Assembly (NCBI GenBank): GCA_004151065.3
Contig: NWUY0300004931.1
Coordinates: 10,695 to 37,787 of the forward strand
DNA from: Larix sibirica
Taxonomy: Eukaryota > Streptophyta > Pinopsida > Pinales > Pinaceae
Reading direction: 5' to 3'
DNA: 27,093 nt
Of the stretch, positions 1 to 7,693 are shown piece after piece. Position 1 is the stretch's first letter. Every line of letters begins with the position of its first letter. The notes beneath the pieces are model-generated. The model saw nothing but the letters and a program-made list of their open reading frames with translations, ran no database searches and was not told where the DNA came from. Made by a program: the position numbers and the translations under genes.

Positions 1-10
1 TGCATAGATA

Positions 11-27
11 AGTCTTAGTTGATGCAT
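11..27. repeat. Left target-site duplication of the first retroposed insert
   Basis: 17 bp identical to 1383-1399, the site immediately after the insert's A tail. Joining the two flanks at this repeat gives the pre-insertion site. Confidence 0.85.
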
Positions 28-1382
28 CCTCGGATGCGGGTGTCATAACTCCAGACATGACAAGAGGCAGGGTGACACAAGGGATGACTCGATTCGAGGA
101 TGGAGTGGGAGGTACCTGGTACCGAGATTCGAGTTCACTTCAATGCACTTGTAATGGCGAAAGGAGGTGGTTGGTATGGCAGTCAGGTAAATATGGGAGG
201 CAATGAATCTGAGTTAAGGGGCAATCATTATGTGACGAGGTTGGAAAGCAGTTCCATTAACGCAGTTGTTGGTATGATTACCATGAAGCTTACAAGGGGT
301 TATAAATCCCTAAACTAGGCTAGATGGAAGCCACATTCGTGGGGTTTCATTTCTGCAAATTTGATAATTTGGTGGTCGCAGGAGAATTCGGTGTTGAGAG
401 GGGGGAACGATATGGAGAACTATGAGTAGACTAAGGGAGCGGCCGGTCGGAAACACACAAATCGTGAGCATCTTTGTGTTGCTCACGCAACCTGGATTTA
501 TAAGGCCATTGTTCTGCTGGCAATTCGGGAAGAGATATAGGCTTTTGAGCAAGCCCTCTGGGCGAACTTGGAATTGGAGAAGCCCATGGAGAAATTTAAG
601 TCCTTGGATCCATGTATTAGTGATCCAGGTACGACTTGATCTCGCCTCTCGCTGTACGATAGGAGTGTAGCTCTATTCTGGGTCTTCAAATGTTTGATGG
701 GTCATATGATGGTAGAGTAGGATGCAAAGATGCAACTGGATGAGGTTCCAATTCCCTTCTGGAAGGAACAATGGAATGACCTACGGATGATGCACAAGAA
801 GGTGGATGTTATATCTCACCACCTTGGCATTTACTTTCTACCTCATCCTGGTCCTGTGCATGCTGACGAGGCTAGTCCGGTTCCTGGGATGTGTGGTGAA
901 TCTAGTCGTGCGGGTGATGCTACTGCTGGGACCGTTAGGGCTCGCGACTGGAACACTGCAACCGAAATGTCCATGGGTAATACTTTTGGCCCATCTATTG
1001 GACATAATGAGTCTTAGTTCTTCTATCTGTCTGATGTCTAGTTTTGGTTCTTTTTGTAATGCGAATTATGGGTTGGTCAAGCTATGTGGCAACCTGTTGG
1101 AATTGGGATATGGTGGTGATATGTAATTCGACCTTCTGCCTTATTTTTGGGAAAGGGTAACTTAGTCATTGTGGTATTGTATGATGGTTATGAAGCTTGG
1201 GCTCTCTAAAACTCCTCAAGGAAGGGGGGGGATGTAATTACTGGTTTTTGTCCTGCAAAGGTAGCTGGTCGGGTTGTTTGAAAATTAGACTAGAAATAGT
1301 ACTTTATTGCTCTATTTTAAACAGAGTATCACTATAAATTTACTTTTGATTTCTAATATAACAACTTACTTAAAAAAAAGAG
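28..1382 (+). mobile_element. Retroposed insert with A-rich tail (LINE-like 5'-truncated or processed copy)
   Basis: The segment is bracketed by a perfect 17-bp direct repeat, AGTCTTAGTTGATGCAT, at 11-27 and 1383-1399, and ends in an A-rich tail (TAAAAAAAAGAG) just before the second copy. A long perfect TSD plus a 3' A tail is the hallmark of target-primed reverse transcription by L1-type machinery. The insert is about 1.36 kb and more GC-rich than its flanks. Its body carries one decayed reading frame up to 1017, followed by about 360 bp of T-rich 3'-UTR-like sequence. I do not recognise the source; it could be the 3' part of a LINE or a retrocopy of a host mRNA. Confidence 0.8.
100..1017 (+). 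pseudogene. Decayed reading frame of unknown identity in the first retroposed insert
   Basis: One forward frame is nearly open across about 306 codons, broken by in-frame stops near 316, 427, 538, 646 and 715 and ending at 1015-1017. Far more stops would be expected by chance. The longest clean piece is 730-1017 (95 codons), ending in FGPSIGHNES. A T-rich, 3'-UTR-like region and the A tail follow, as expected for the 3' end of a reverse-transcribed mRNA. I recognise no domain. It could be a LINE-encoded C-terminal region, a gag-like protein or a host gene retrocopy. Not functional as it stands. Confidence 0.4.
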
Positions 1383-1399
1383 AGTCTTAGTTGATGCAT
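1383..1399. repeat. Right target-site duplication of the first retroposed insert
   Basis: Perfect copy of 11-27, directly following the A-rich tail. No mismatches, so the insertion is younger than most elements in this window. Confidence 0.85.
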
Positions 1400-1521
1400 G
1401 GATAACACTCTTCCTAGCAGACAACCCGTTTAACTAGAAGAAGACGAGTTATAACATTTAGTTGAATTGTGGCCTATCGGTGTTCACCAACCACAAGTTG
1501 AGTGAATGTGCTAGTATATAT
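1400..1521. other. Unassigned sequence
   Basis: Short stretch between the first retroposed insert and the inverted gag fragment. It is continuous with bases 1-27 once the insert is removed. I see no coding or repeat signature in it. Confidence 0.4.
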
Positions 1522-1748
1522 ATTCTAATGGTGAATGGGATTGGTCTTGTGGCCCATAAGCAAATCTAACTTTCATAGTGTCCTCCTTAGATTTTATCTA
1601 GAGTTAGAGTGGCATAGAACTTCAACTATAAAATGTTTTTGAGGGTTGTAGGCATGGCCCATAAATCAAGGTTGAAAGCATTTACAACAAATATTTGAGG
1701 TCAAGGGATTAGGTTTTTGGGTATTTGGTTAACAAATAGGGCTTTCGA
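1522..1748 (-). pseudogene. Inverted partial copy of a gypsy gag region
   Basis: The reverse complement of this stretch matches 3162-3389 closely along its whole length, with scattered substitutions. In the right-hand copy this region encodes the basic linker and degenerate zinc-knuckle end of a Ty3/gypsy gag, so here the same piece lies on the minus strand. No RT-like sequence follows it in the minus direction. It is either an inverted duplication or the remnant of a second insertion of the same family in opposite orientation. Homology stops near 1748, just before a SINE-like insert. Confidence 0.7.
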
Positions 1749-1775
1749 TACTAGCTCCCTTCTTCAGAACATATG

Positions 1776-1985
1776 AGCAAGTTATCTCAAGTGGTTGAGA
1801 GTTGTGAGTTGTAAGAAAAAGGTCTCGAGGTCAAATCCTCAGGTGGATATGCATCGATATATAAGGGCCTCACTTGATGTCCCCACCGNCCGTAATTACA
1901 GCCGATAGGGTGAGGCCCCTTGTGAATTCTTACTGTGGACGTAGAAACTCCTCTCTGGGGTTGTGAACCACATTGAAAAAAAAAA
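1776..1985 (+). mobile_element. tRNA-derived SINE
   Basis: The head resembles a tRNA with RNA polymerase III internal promoter boxes: box A TATCTCAAGTGG at 1783-1794 and box B GAGGTCAAATCC at 1827-1838. The box starts are 44 nt apart, as in a tRNA. A body of about 140 bp follows and ends in A10 at 1976-1985. The body contains a perfect 9-bp stem, GGGCCTCAC at 1865-1873 with GTGAGGCCC at 1910-1918. An N at 1889 lies in the loop. I could not identify a clear TSD. It sits between the two arms of the gag inverted repeat. Confidence 0.65.
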
Positions 1986-2020
1986 TCATCATAACAAAAT
2001 TACATTTTTCATAATGCTTC

Positions 2021-2120
2021 CCACCATTTTAGTTATTTGTAACTTTTATCATTTTATTAATATGCAGTTACCAACATTTTAGTTATTTGTAACTTTTATC
2101 ATTTTATTAATATGTAATTA
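2021..2120. repeat. 50-bp tandem duplication
   Basis: Two head-to-tail copies of an AT-rich 50-bp unit, 2021-2070 and 2071-2120, differ at three positions. The unit contains ATTTTAGTTATTTGTAAC. No coding potential. Confidence 0.9.
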
Positions 2121-2700
2121 ACTGGAGAACTGTTTCTTCATTATTCAATTTTGCATGTGCAATCCAATTTTTGGTGTGCATATGTCCCATATCCACTCCT
2201 TTTCCTTTGCCTTTTGATATTTGTTTTTTGTAGTTTTAGCATTATCACTTTCATAGTTGTCACCATATGTCCATTTTGGGTATATGAACACTACAAATTG
2301 GTGTCAAAGAATCAATCATTTTTTTCTCTTTATGTCAAAGCCCAAGGTTTTGAAGGGAAAAAAGTGAGGGGTGAATCTTGATATCCATACAAGGCATAAC
2401 TAAACAAAAACTTATTAAGTTCACAAAAGAAATGAAGCACCAACTACAAGCCCTAACAAAAAACCCCATATACCTAAAGCTAACTACCTTAATTTATAAC
2501 TACAAAATCTATGAGGAGGAATGAGAGTATGTAAACCCTTGTGAAACAAGAGGTAATGCCCCTTTGAACTCATTAACTACAAAAAACTTGTATTGACCCA
2601 CTTTCAACTTACATATGAAAATCCCATGTTATGACTTTGGAGGTTAAACATGGTCGATAATATATGGTTAGCATTAAAGTACGATGCATTACCAAACAAG
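2121..2700. other. Unassigned AT-rich sequence
   Basis: About 580 bp without a recognisable gene or repeat. One short open frame at 2151-2381 translates to a hydrophobic, low-complexity peptide that looks like a by-product of T-rich composition. The 3' part may be the degraded 5' end of the gag region that follows. Confidence 0.3.
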
Positions 2701-2719
2701 ACAATAAACTAAATGTGTC

Positions 2720-3300
2720 CCTACAAATTGGAATGGGGGAGCCCATGTAGAAGGCAAGAGATGGATCTCTAAAAACCTAAAAGAGGAATTTTGTGAGTTT
2801 ATGCAAGTGTCAACTTAGAGAGAAAAATTGTAATTGGGATGAGCCCTATGATGTTAAACTAATGTACTTATTCAAAAAAGAAACCACTACCAAATAATAC
2901 ATTGAGAAGTTACAAATATTTAAGTCAAAGATCAAACTCTCTATGGCTTTGGTGTGAAAGATTGACATATCAAATCTAAGGTTAGAAATTTGGGTTGAGT
3001 AAGAATGTTTGAACTTGATTCTTTGGACAAAGTCATCATTGTAGCTAGTATATAAGATAGTCACAATGAAGCTATAAATGGGAATGTACTTCACTTTAGT
3101 GAAAAGAGTTATGCATATGATAAGAGGGCCAAGGAAGAGGGAAAGTCTAAAATTCCAAACCTTGAAATCCCTAGTTGTTAACCAACTACCCACAAACCTA
3201 ATCCCTCGACCTCAAATCTTTGTTGTAAATGCTTTCAACCTTGATTTATGGGCCATGCCTGCAATCCTAAAAAACATTTTATAGTTGAAGGTCTATGCCA
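2720..3300 (+). pseudogene. Decayed Ty3/gypsy gag, element A
   Basis: Reading across frames gives a capsid-like pattern: an acidic stretch (FELDSLDKVIIVASI, near 3010-3050), a charged segment (HNEAINGNVLHFSE then YAYDKRAKEEGKSK, near 3060-3150), a proline and basic linker, and a knuckle-like KCFQ..FMGHACNPKK near 3225-3270. A gag capsid C-terminus followed by a CCHC zinc knuckle is the usual order in plant Ty3/gypsy elements. The second and last Cys of the knuckle are missing or displaced, and several stops and frameshifts interrupt it. RT sequence starts only about 180 bp downstream, so the protease region is deleted. The final part is duplicated in inverted orientation at 1522-1748. Confidence 0.5.
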
Positions 3301-3389
3301 CTCTAACTCTAGATAAAACCTAAGGAGGACACTATGAACAATTAGATTTGATTATGGGCCACAAGACCAATCCCATTCACCATTAGAAT
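3162..3389 (+). repeat. Right arm of a 228-bp imperfect inverted repeat
   Basis: Inverted counterpart of 1522-1748, separated by about 1.4 kb. The outer ends are ATTCTAATGGTGAATGGG on the left and its complement on the right. I see no target-site duplication outside the arms, and the arms overlap gag coding sequence, so this does not look like transposon terminal inverted repeats. Confidence 0.8.
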
Positions 3390-3439
3390 TAAGGAGCACT
3401 AAGTCTCTCTTGTTGCAATGTTTGCATTAGGTAGCCTTG

Positions 3440-4545
3440 ATACCTTTAATTTGTATGCCCTATATTGAGCGTTTATGATGCTCTTATCATATCAATGAGG
3501 AAGAATGATGGATCTTACCACCTATGTATTGAATACAGAGAATTTAATCAAATCACTAACAAAAATAAGTTCACCATGCCTTGCATTGACATGATGGATG
3601 AACCACATGGTGCCAAGTTCTTTCTCATATCAAGGACTTCCATTCTAGCTATAATTAGATACATATGTGACTCTAGGACCAAGAGAAGACTACATTCATA
3701 ACATATTAGGGTCACTATCAATTTTGGGTAATCTCATTCGACCGTGATACTCCGACCACATTTTAGGTGTCAATATGTTTGGTAGATATCTATACAAGTT
3801 TGTATATTCTTATTTGACGATATCCTCATAAATAATAGAGTATTCACAGAGCAATTGGATTTTGTGCTAGTCATTTAATCACAACATGAGATATATGTAA
3901 AAGAATCCAAGTGTGAATTTTCCAAGGCTTTCCTACAATATCAACTTAGCCATATTAACACTATAGGGGGTGTTGAACTATTCCACAAAGAACAAGGCAT
4001 TAAAGAGCGACCAATGTCATGCTTCTACTACACATTTGTATGAAATTTTCCCACTATTTCTCACGCAACTACATATTTAAAATGAATATTTCCTTTCATT
4101 AGTCAGTTAAGTACAATAATCTCTTGACAGACTAATATAAGCCCTTTCTTCAATTTCAATGCTCATTAAACCTAATTTCACCTAGCCCTTCGTCATTGTA
4201 TGTGATTGCTTTGGGATTGGACTAGATGCAATACTCGGGCTCGCAAGATGATACTCTACCCATTATCTTAGAAATCATGAAGTTGAATGATAGAGAACAA
4301 CACATGCCCACACATAACAAAGAAATGTTGGTCACACTTAATGTTTTGATCAAGTGGTACTAATTTATCCTCAATAATATGTTTTTTCAAATGGGACACC
4401 TCATCTTGAATAATTTACTAACATAAGAGTGGTTGTAGAAAGAAAAACAAGCTTCAAGACTGTGACTTTGAGATAATCTATAACAAGGTTAAAGTGGGCA
4501 TTGGTGTAGATGCTTTATCTTGATGGATGAACCACCCACCTTCAA
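3440..4545 (+). pseudogene. Decayed Ty3/gypsy reverse transcriptase and RNase H, element A
   Basis: The clearest part is 3465-3701, where MRKNDGSYHLCIEYREFNQ and the next residues match the family pattern of a K-K-D-G-S strand, a C-I-D-Y-R strand and an N-K-P-[LM]-P-R/C-I-D helix. The catalytic block follows in a shifted frame near 3810-3850 as FLFDDILINN (Y/F-x-D-D motif), then KESKCEFSKAF near 3905. RNase H traces lie at 4195-4540: a degraded CDxxGxG strand, HNKEMLVTLNVLIKW near 4315, and FEIIYNKVKVGIGVDALS near 4465, the usual end of the RT-RNase H module. Frameshifts and stops throughout make it non-functional. No integrase follows. Confidence 0.8.
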
Positions 4546-5175
4546 TTGCATTTTAATCAATCAATTTGATTGGGTAGAAGAGATCCTTATAGCCTACATA
4601 ACCAATCCCGATAAAGGTAATTTCCAACCATGTATTATTTATGGAAAATAGATCATCTTGGATTATCATGAATACATCGTCCTCTAATATTATGTTAATG
4701 CCCTCGACAAACCTCAGGCCCTAGGGGCCGGGGACCATCCAATTTTTTAAGTTGGACTTATTGTATCTTAGCTCTCTTTGTGAATAAATATTTTGATGTG
4801 ATTAGTGATCTTAGATGATTTTAAGTTCTTTGATTGGTTTTCTTAACTAACTATATTACCTTAATTTCATTTAAATGCTTATGATAGGATGGTTGTTTGA
4901 TCTATACTCTAGTTAATGTAGTCAGATGACTAGCCTAGTTCAGAGGATCTTTGAGTCTCCTTTTACTATTTTATGTCTATATGGTGTGATGATTTCAAAA
5001 CCATCTTGCTCTTAAGGACCTTATTGAAATGCCTCTGTTTACAATGATATATTGATTGTGGTGTTTTCCTTTGAATATGATGGATGATCCATGAGTGGTT
5101 TCTTTCAATGGAATGCCAAATGTGTGAATGAAGTAGTAAGAGTACCCATGTGTTAGAGTAAATTGAATAGTTATA
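4546..5175. other. Unassigned sequence between two gypsy elements
   Basis: About 630 bp without recognisable coding sequence. It may include post-RNase H remains of element A. I see no integrase motif and no LTR boundary for element A. The right edge is set by the apparent start of the next element's 5' LTR. Confidence 0.35.
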
Positions 5176-5284
5176 TATTGGATCATCGGATCCTTTGTTT
5201 TTGGAAAGGACCATAACTACGGAAGATCACGCACAAAATAAGGTGAAAGTTGTAGAAAGTAGTTAGCATCCACAACTGTTTTGG

Positions 5285-5294
5285 CTATATAAAG
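5285..5294 (+). promoter_or_regulatory. TATA box in the 5' LTR
   Basis: CTATATAAAG lies about 110 bp into the LTR and precedes the conserved ACAAGGCAA segment. The 3' LTR has CTATTTAAAG at the same place (16830-16839). This is the expected position for the RNA polymerase II promoter of an LTR. Confidence 0.6.
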
Positions 5295-5311
5295 AACACA
5301 AGGCAAGCGGG

Positions 5312-5336
5312 GAGAGAGAGAGAGAGAGAGAGAGAG
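5312..5336. repeat. (GA)n microsatellite in the 5' LTR
   Basis: 25 bp of pure GA repeat directly downstream of the TATA box. The 3' LTR has an interrupted purine-rich stretch at the same position (about 16850-16900), so the pure run is probably a local expansion in this copy, or the 3' copy has eroded. Confidence 0.9.
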
Positions 5337-5373
5337 CAAGAGCAATTAGCGGATCGAAAAAATAAAAGAAATT

Positions 5374-5408
5374 AGCGGATCGAAAGAATATTAGAAGATC
5401 AACGNTTT
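5374..5408. repeat. 35-bp direct repeat, left copy
   Basis: Identical to 7694-7728 over 35 positions, apart from one N (5405) that is C in the other copy. It is LTR sequence and brackets the 2.3-kb block. At this length it is too long for an LTR-element TSD, and the adjacent Ns raise the possibility of an assembly duplication. Confidence 0.85.
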
Positions 5409-5581
5409 AATAATTGATGATGTGTATTTACATTGAAAGATTACAATATATATGCAGGCCTACGTAAGGGTTGCATCTCTTCATATGAAATGAGATGACC
5501 CAATTATCTTAATAACTAATAATTAATAAACTAATATCTAATTTAGACTCATTACAATACACACACACACAACAAGAGATC

Positions 5582-5598
5582 AAAACCATTTAAGAAAC
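5582..5598. repeat. Left target-site duplication of the LINE-like retroposon
   Basis: 17 bp, identical to 7112-7128. Confidence 0.9.
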
Positions 5599-5644
5599 CT
5601 GGGGCAGCAGGTGCAAGTGGGATCCTCCTAGATCTTGGAGGAAA

Positions 5645-5995
5645 CACAGTTCTAAGAATCTAACCTATCAATGGGGGTTGGGAAGAGCTACAAATAACAT
5701 AGAGGAAAGATATGCCTTGTTTCTAGGCCTTGATTTTACCGTCTCCTTGGGCATTAAGAACATCCTAATCATTGGGAACTCTAACCTTATTATTTTGCAA
5801 GCCCGTAAAAGAATACAATTGGAAGATCTGATTGTTGTGAGGCTTCAAGCTCATATAGTTGATCTCCTGAGAGGAATAAAAGAAGCAAACTCCATGCATG
5901 TTCGAAGGATTAACAACAAAACAGCTGACCGGCTTGCCAATCAAGCTTCTAATCTAGGTGTCCTTATTATAAATGGGGGCCAATGTATCAACTGA
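5645..5995 (+). pseudogene. RNase H domain fragment of a retroelement
   Basis: Translation in one frame gives YQWGLGRATNNIEERYALF, then a GIKNILIIGNSN strand and a C-terminal RRINNKTADRLANQAS. This is the retroelement RNase H order: strand with a T/S-N-N-x-A/E-E motif carrying the catalytic Glu, strand with G-D-S carrying the second Asp, and a final N/A-D-x-L-A-N helix. Here the GDS Asp is Asn (GNSN), which should abolish activity. The N-terminal strand with the first Asp is partial or frameshifted near 5605-5640. The domain ends at a stop at 5993-5995. LINE origin is favoured because of the TSD and A tail. Confidence 0.75.
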
Positions 5996-7081
5996 TGGCT
6001 CCCCTAAGGATATATTAATATCTATGAATCTATGTGTTTATCGTCTCCCCCCTTAGCATGGACGCCACCCTGCCAAGGTTACAAATTTCGAAGCTATGTC
6101 ATTAAAGCCATATCAACATCACACATGGGAGAAGTCCTGAGAAGCTCTGCTTGGGTATGGCGTGTTCTCTGTATGCATATTATGGTAGTTCTGGATCTTT
6201 CCTCCAATGTATCTGGGATTATTCAGGAGCTTGAGCCCCAGCCTGAAACACGTGGGGGTTCCCTCCTTGCTGTTTGGCATTTTGCTTGTCTCTTTGGGGT
6301 TTCTCCGCTAGTGGTTTCCTCTGAGCTAGTGGTGTTGGATTTTACTGTTTAATGGTTTCCCTCTGCTGATTTCCCACAGAGACAGGAAGATGTCTTGATG
6401 TGGTTGGGAAACAGGCGATCTGATTCTGCAGCAAGGATGAAGGCAGAAGAGGTCGATGCGGTGGGGTTGATGGAGCTAGTTGAGGGTCCGAGGGGCGTGA
6501 AGACCGATATTCGGGATCTGCAGTCCACTCTGCGCAGGACAAGTTCCCGATTGGACGGTGTTTTGGCTGCCATCCATGAGGTAACTGCTCATGTCTCTTT
6601 GTTGGATCATCATTTCGACGACTTGTAGGACCAAGTCCGTGTCCAGACTCCACGGAGCTCAATTGGAAAAGCTGAATATTACTGTGGATATAGACCATGA
6701 CATGCTGGTTGGTTCAGTCTAGGCCTACTAGGAACGCTGGCTCGAAGACTTTTGATGAATAATCTCTTCACAAGCTGGCCATCACCATTGTTGAAATTTC
6801 AAGTTTTCCGGTTCAGTTTGAGGAAAATAGAGATGTATAGGGTTTTAGGGTGGTCTTTCATCTGTTGTTTTTGGCTGTTCATGACCTGTTTCTGTGTTTT
6901 TCTGCTTGTTCATTTTTTCAAAGTTTATAGCAGTATAGTAATACTTGTAAATGCTGTAGCAGTCTCGAGACTGCAAGCTGATGAGAAGTTGCAGGGTATA
7001 GCTCTGTTGAACTATGAGTTGGTTGAATATTTGGAAATCTTTGTAACTTTTTTGGTTGTTTTCATCAGCGTTTTAATATAA
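5996..7081 (+). pseudogene. Quasi-open frame downstream of RNase H, unknown product
   Basis: The RNase H frame continues to 7081 with few stops (about 6005, 6350, 6626, 6698). The largest clean pieces are 6032-6352, 6395-6628 and 6752-7081. The middle piece is charged and has heptad-like Leu/Val spacing (for example DIRDLQSTLRRTSSRLDGVL), suggesting a coiled coil. The last piece is T-rich and translates to hydrophobic residues, which could be compositional. In most plant LINEs the protein ends soon after RNase H and a 3' UTR follows, so this may be a long 3' UTR or a transduced sequence. I do not recognise it. Confidence 0.3.
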
Positions 7082-7111
7082 ACTTTACCCGTCTTTGTTA
7101 AAAAGAAAAAA

Positions 7112-7128
7112 AAAACCATTTAAGAAAC
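7112..7128. repeat. Right target-site duplication of the LINE-like retroposon
   Basis: 17 bp, identical to 5582-5598 and directly following the A tail. Confidence 0.9.
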
Positions 7129-7439
7129 TGTGGGGGTGTTTCATCCCCACTACGTTGAAATCCAACAGAGACATATTTTGCTCAACGAGGGCCATCTTGC
7201 TCATGATCGTTTCATTTTGTGTTGTTTTGCCCAGGTACAAATTCTGGATGAATTTTGCAGAATAAATACCCCTCACAAAATCGCAGGGAAAAGAATTTTC
7301 AAAACGTGTTGTAAGCGGACTGTGTTTCATTCTATTACTCCCACATTGAGAGAGGACACTCTTGCGACAGTAATAATTATAAGCATATCTATAATATTTA
7401 AATTAATAAATTAATAATGATAAAATAAGGTGGACCATC
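7129..7439. other. Unassigned AT-rich sequence
   Basis: Continuation of the block into which the LINE-like retroposon inserted. I see no confident domain on either strand; the minus-strand frame at 7085-7330 crosses the retroposon boundary and is not a gene. Confidence 0.35.
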
Positions 7440-7661
7440 CATCAAAAGCTTGGTCTTGGTAAAGGCTTTGCTTCTTGCAACAGGAGGTACAAAGTTCAAA
7501 TCTCTCACCCATGTTATGTTAAAGTGGGTATTGAATGAAGAGCAAAGTTCAAATCTCTCACCCCATGTTGTGTTAAAGTAAGTATTGAATGAAGAGCGAA
7601 GTTCAAATCTCTCACCCCATGTTATGTTAAAGTGGGTATTGAAAGGGTATTGAATGAAGAG
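7440..7661 (+). repeat. tRNA-like head followed by a triplicated box-B unit
   Basis: AGCTTGGTCTTGGTAAAGGC near 7447-7466 resembles a tRNA D-arm (box A), and AAGTTCAAATCTC near 7492-7504 resembles box B. The stretch from just before box B is then repeated three times: 7490-7542 (53 bp), 7543-7596 (54 bp) and 7597-7661 (65 bp, with an internal 11-bp duplication of the GGGTATTGAA type). Each unit starts with the box-B-like motif and ends in TTGAATGAAGAG. A SINE remnant that expanded in tandem is the simplest reading. The box A match is weak. Confidence 0.6.
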
Positions 7662-7673
7662 TCGGGATTCATA

Positions 7674-7684
7674 GCTTGATACCA
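7674..7684 (-). promoter_or_regulatory. Initiator-tRNA-type primer-binding-site-like motif
   Basis: On the minus strand this reads TGGTATCAAGC, followed by TATGAATCC. The usual plant LTR-element primer-binding site complementary to initiator tRNA-Met begins TGGTATCAGAGC, so this has a one-base deletion. It would require an LTR end immediately to its right, where the assembly has only a few bases and NN. Short motif; it could be chance. Confidence 0.35.
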
Positions 7685-7693
7685 GAGCGTANN

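Larger units (their letters stand above)
5176..5408 (+). repeat. 5' LTR of element B, first part (U3 and promoter)
   Basis: Aligns with the start of the 3' LTR at 16716. Shared landmarks are AAAGGACC followed by a diverged segment, then a TATA-like box and ACAAGGCAA. The expected TG start is TA here. This part ends where a 2.3-kb block interrupts the LTR; the LTR resumes at 7694. Confidence 0.75.
5599..7111 (+). mobile_element. 5'-truncated LINE-like retroposon
   Basis: Bracketed by a perfect 17-bp TSD, AAAACCATTTAAGAAAC, at 5582-5598 and 7112-7128, with an A-rich tail (AAAAAGAAAAAAAA) at its 3' end. The TSD starts at TC/AAAA, close to the TT/AAAA preference of L1-type endonucleases. The insert begins inside an RNase H domain, so the 5' part of the source was lost, as is common for LINE copies. 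About 1.1 kb of mostly unassigned sequence follows the RNase H. Confidence 0.85.
5409..7693. mobile_element. 2.3-kb block interrupting the 5' LTR of element B
   Basis: Sequence on both sides is contiguous in the 3' LTR, so this block is secondary. It holds AT-rich sequence (5409-5581), a TSD-flanked retroposon (5599-7111), AT-rich sequence (7129-7440), a tRNA-like head with a triplicated unit (7440-7661) and, on the minus strand next to NN, an initiator-tRNA-type primer-binding sequence (7674-7684). The last point suggests that the host block could be a small minus-strand LTR element (for example a TRIM) with one LTR missing at the NN. This interpretation is tentative. Confidence 0.5.

Noticed and set aside
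2151-2381. Hydrophobic small protein candidate
   Set aside because: A T-rich stretch gives Phe, Leu and Val codons by composition; no supporting context.
1522-3389. Foldback or MITE-type transposon with 228-bp terminal inverted repeats
   Set aside because: The arms overlap gag coding sequence, there is no flanking target duplication, and gag continues past the inner edge of only one arm.
5284-5336. CRISPR-like or satellite repeat from the GA-rich area
   Set aside because: It is a simple dinucleotide microsatellite within an LTR.
6342-6698. 118-codon minus-strand frame in the LINE-like retroposon
   Set aside because: Shadow of the quasi-open plus-strand frame; Pro/Ser/Arg-rich composition typical of an antisense reading.
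7085-7330. Minus-strand open frame containing SFLNGF, reminiscent of copia RT
   Set aside because: The frame crosses the boundary of the TSD-flanked retroposon at 7111, and the similarity is limited to a few residues.
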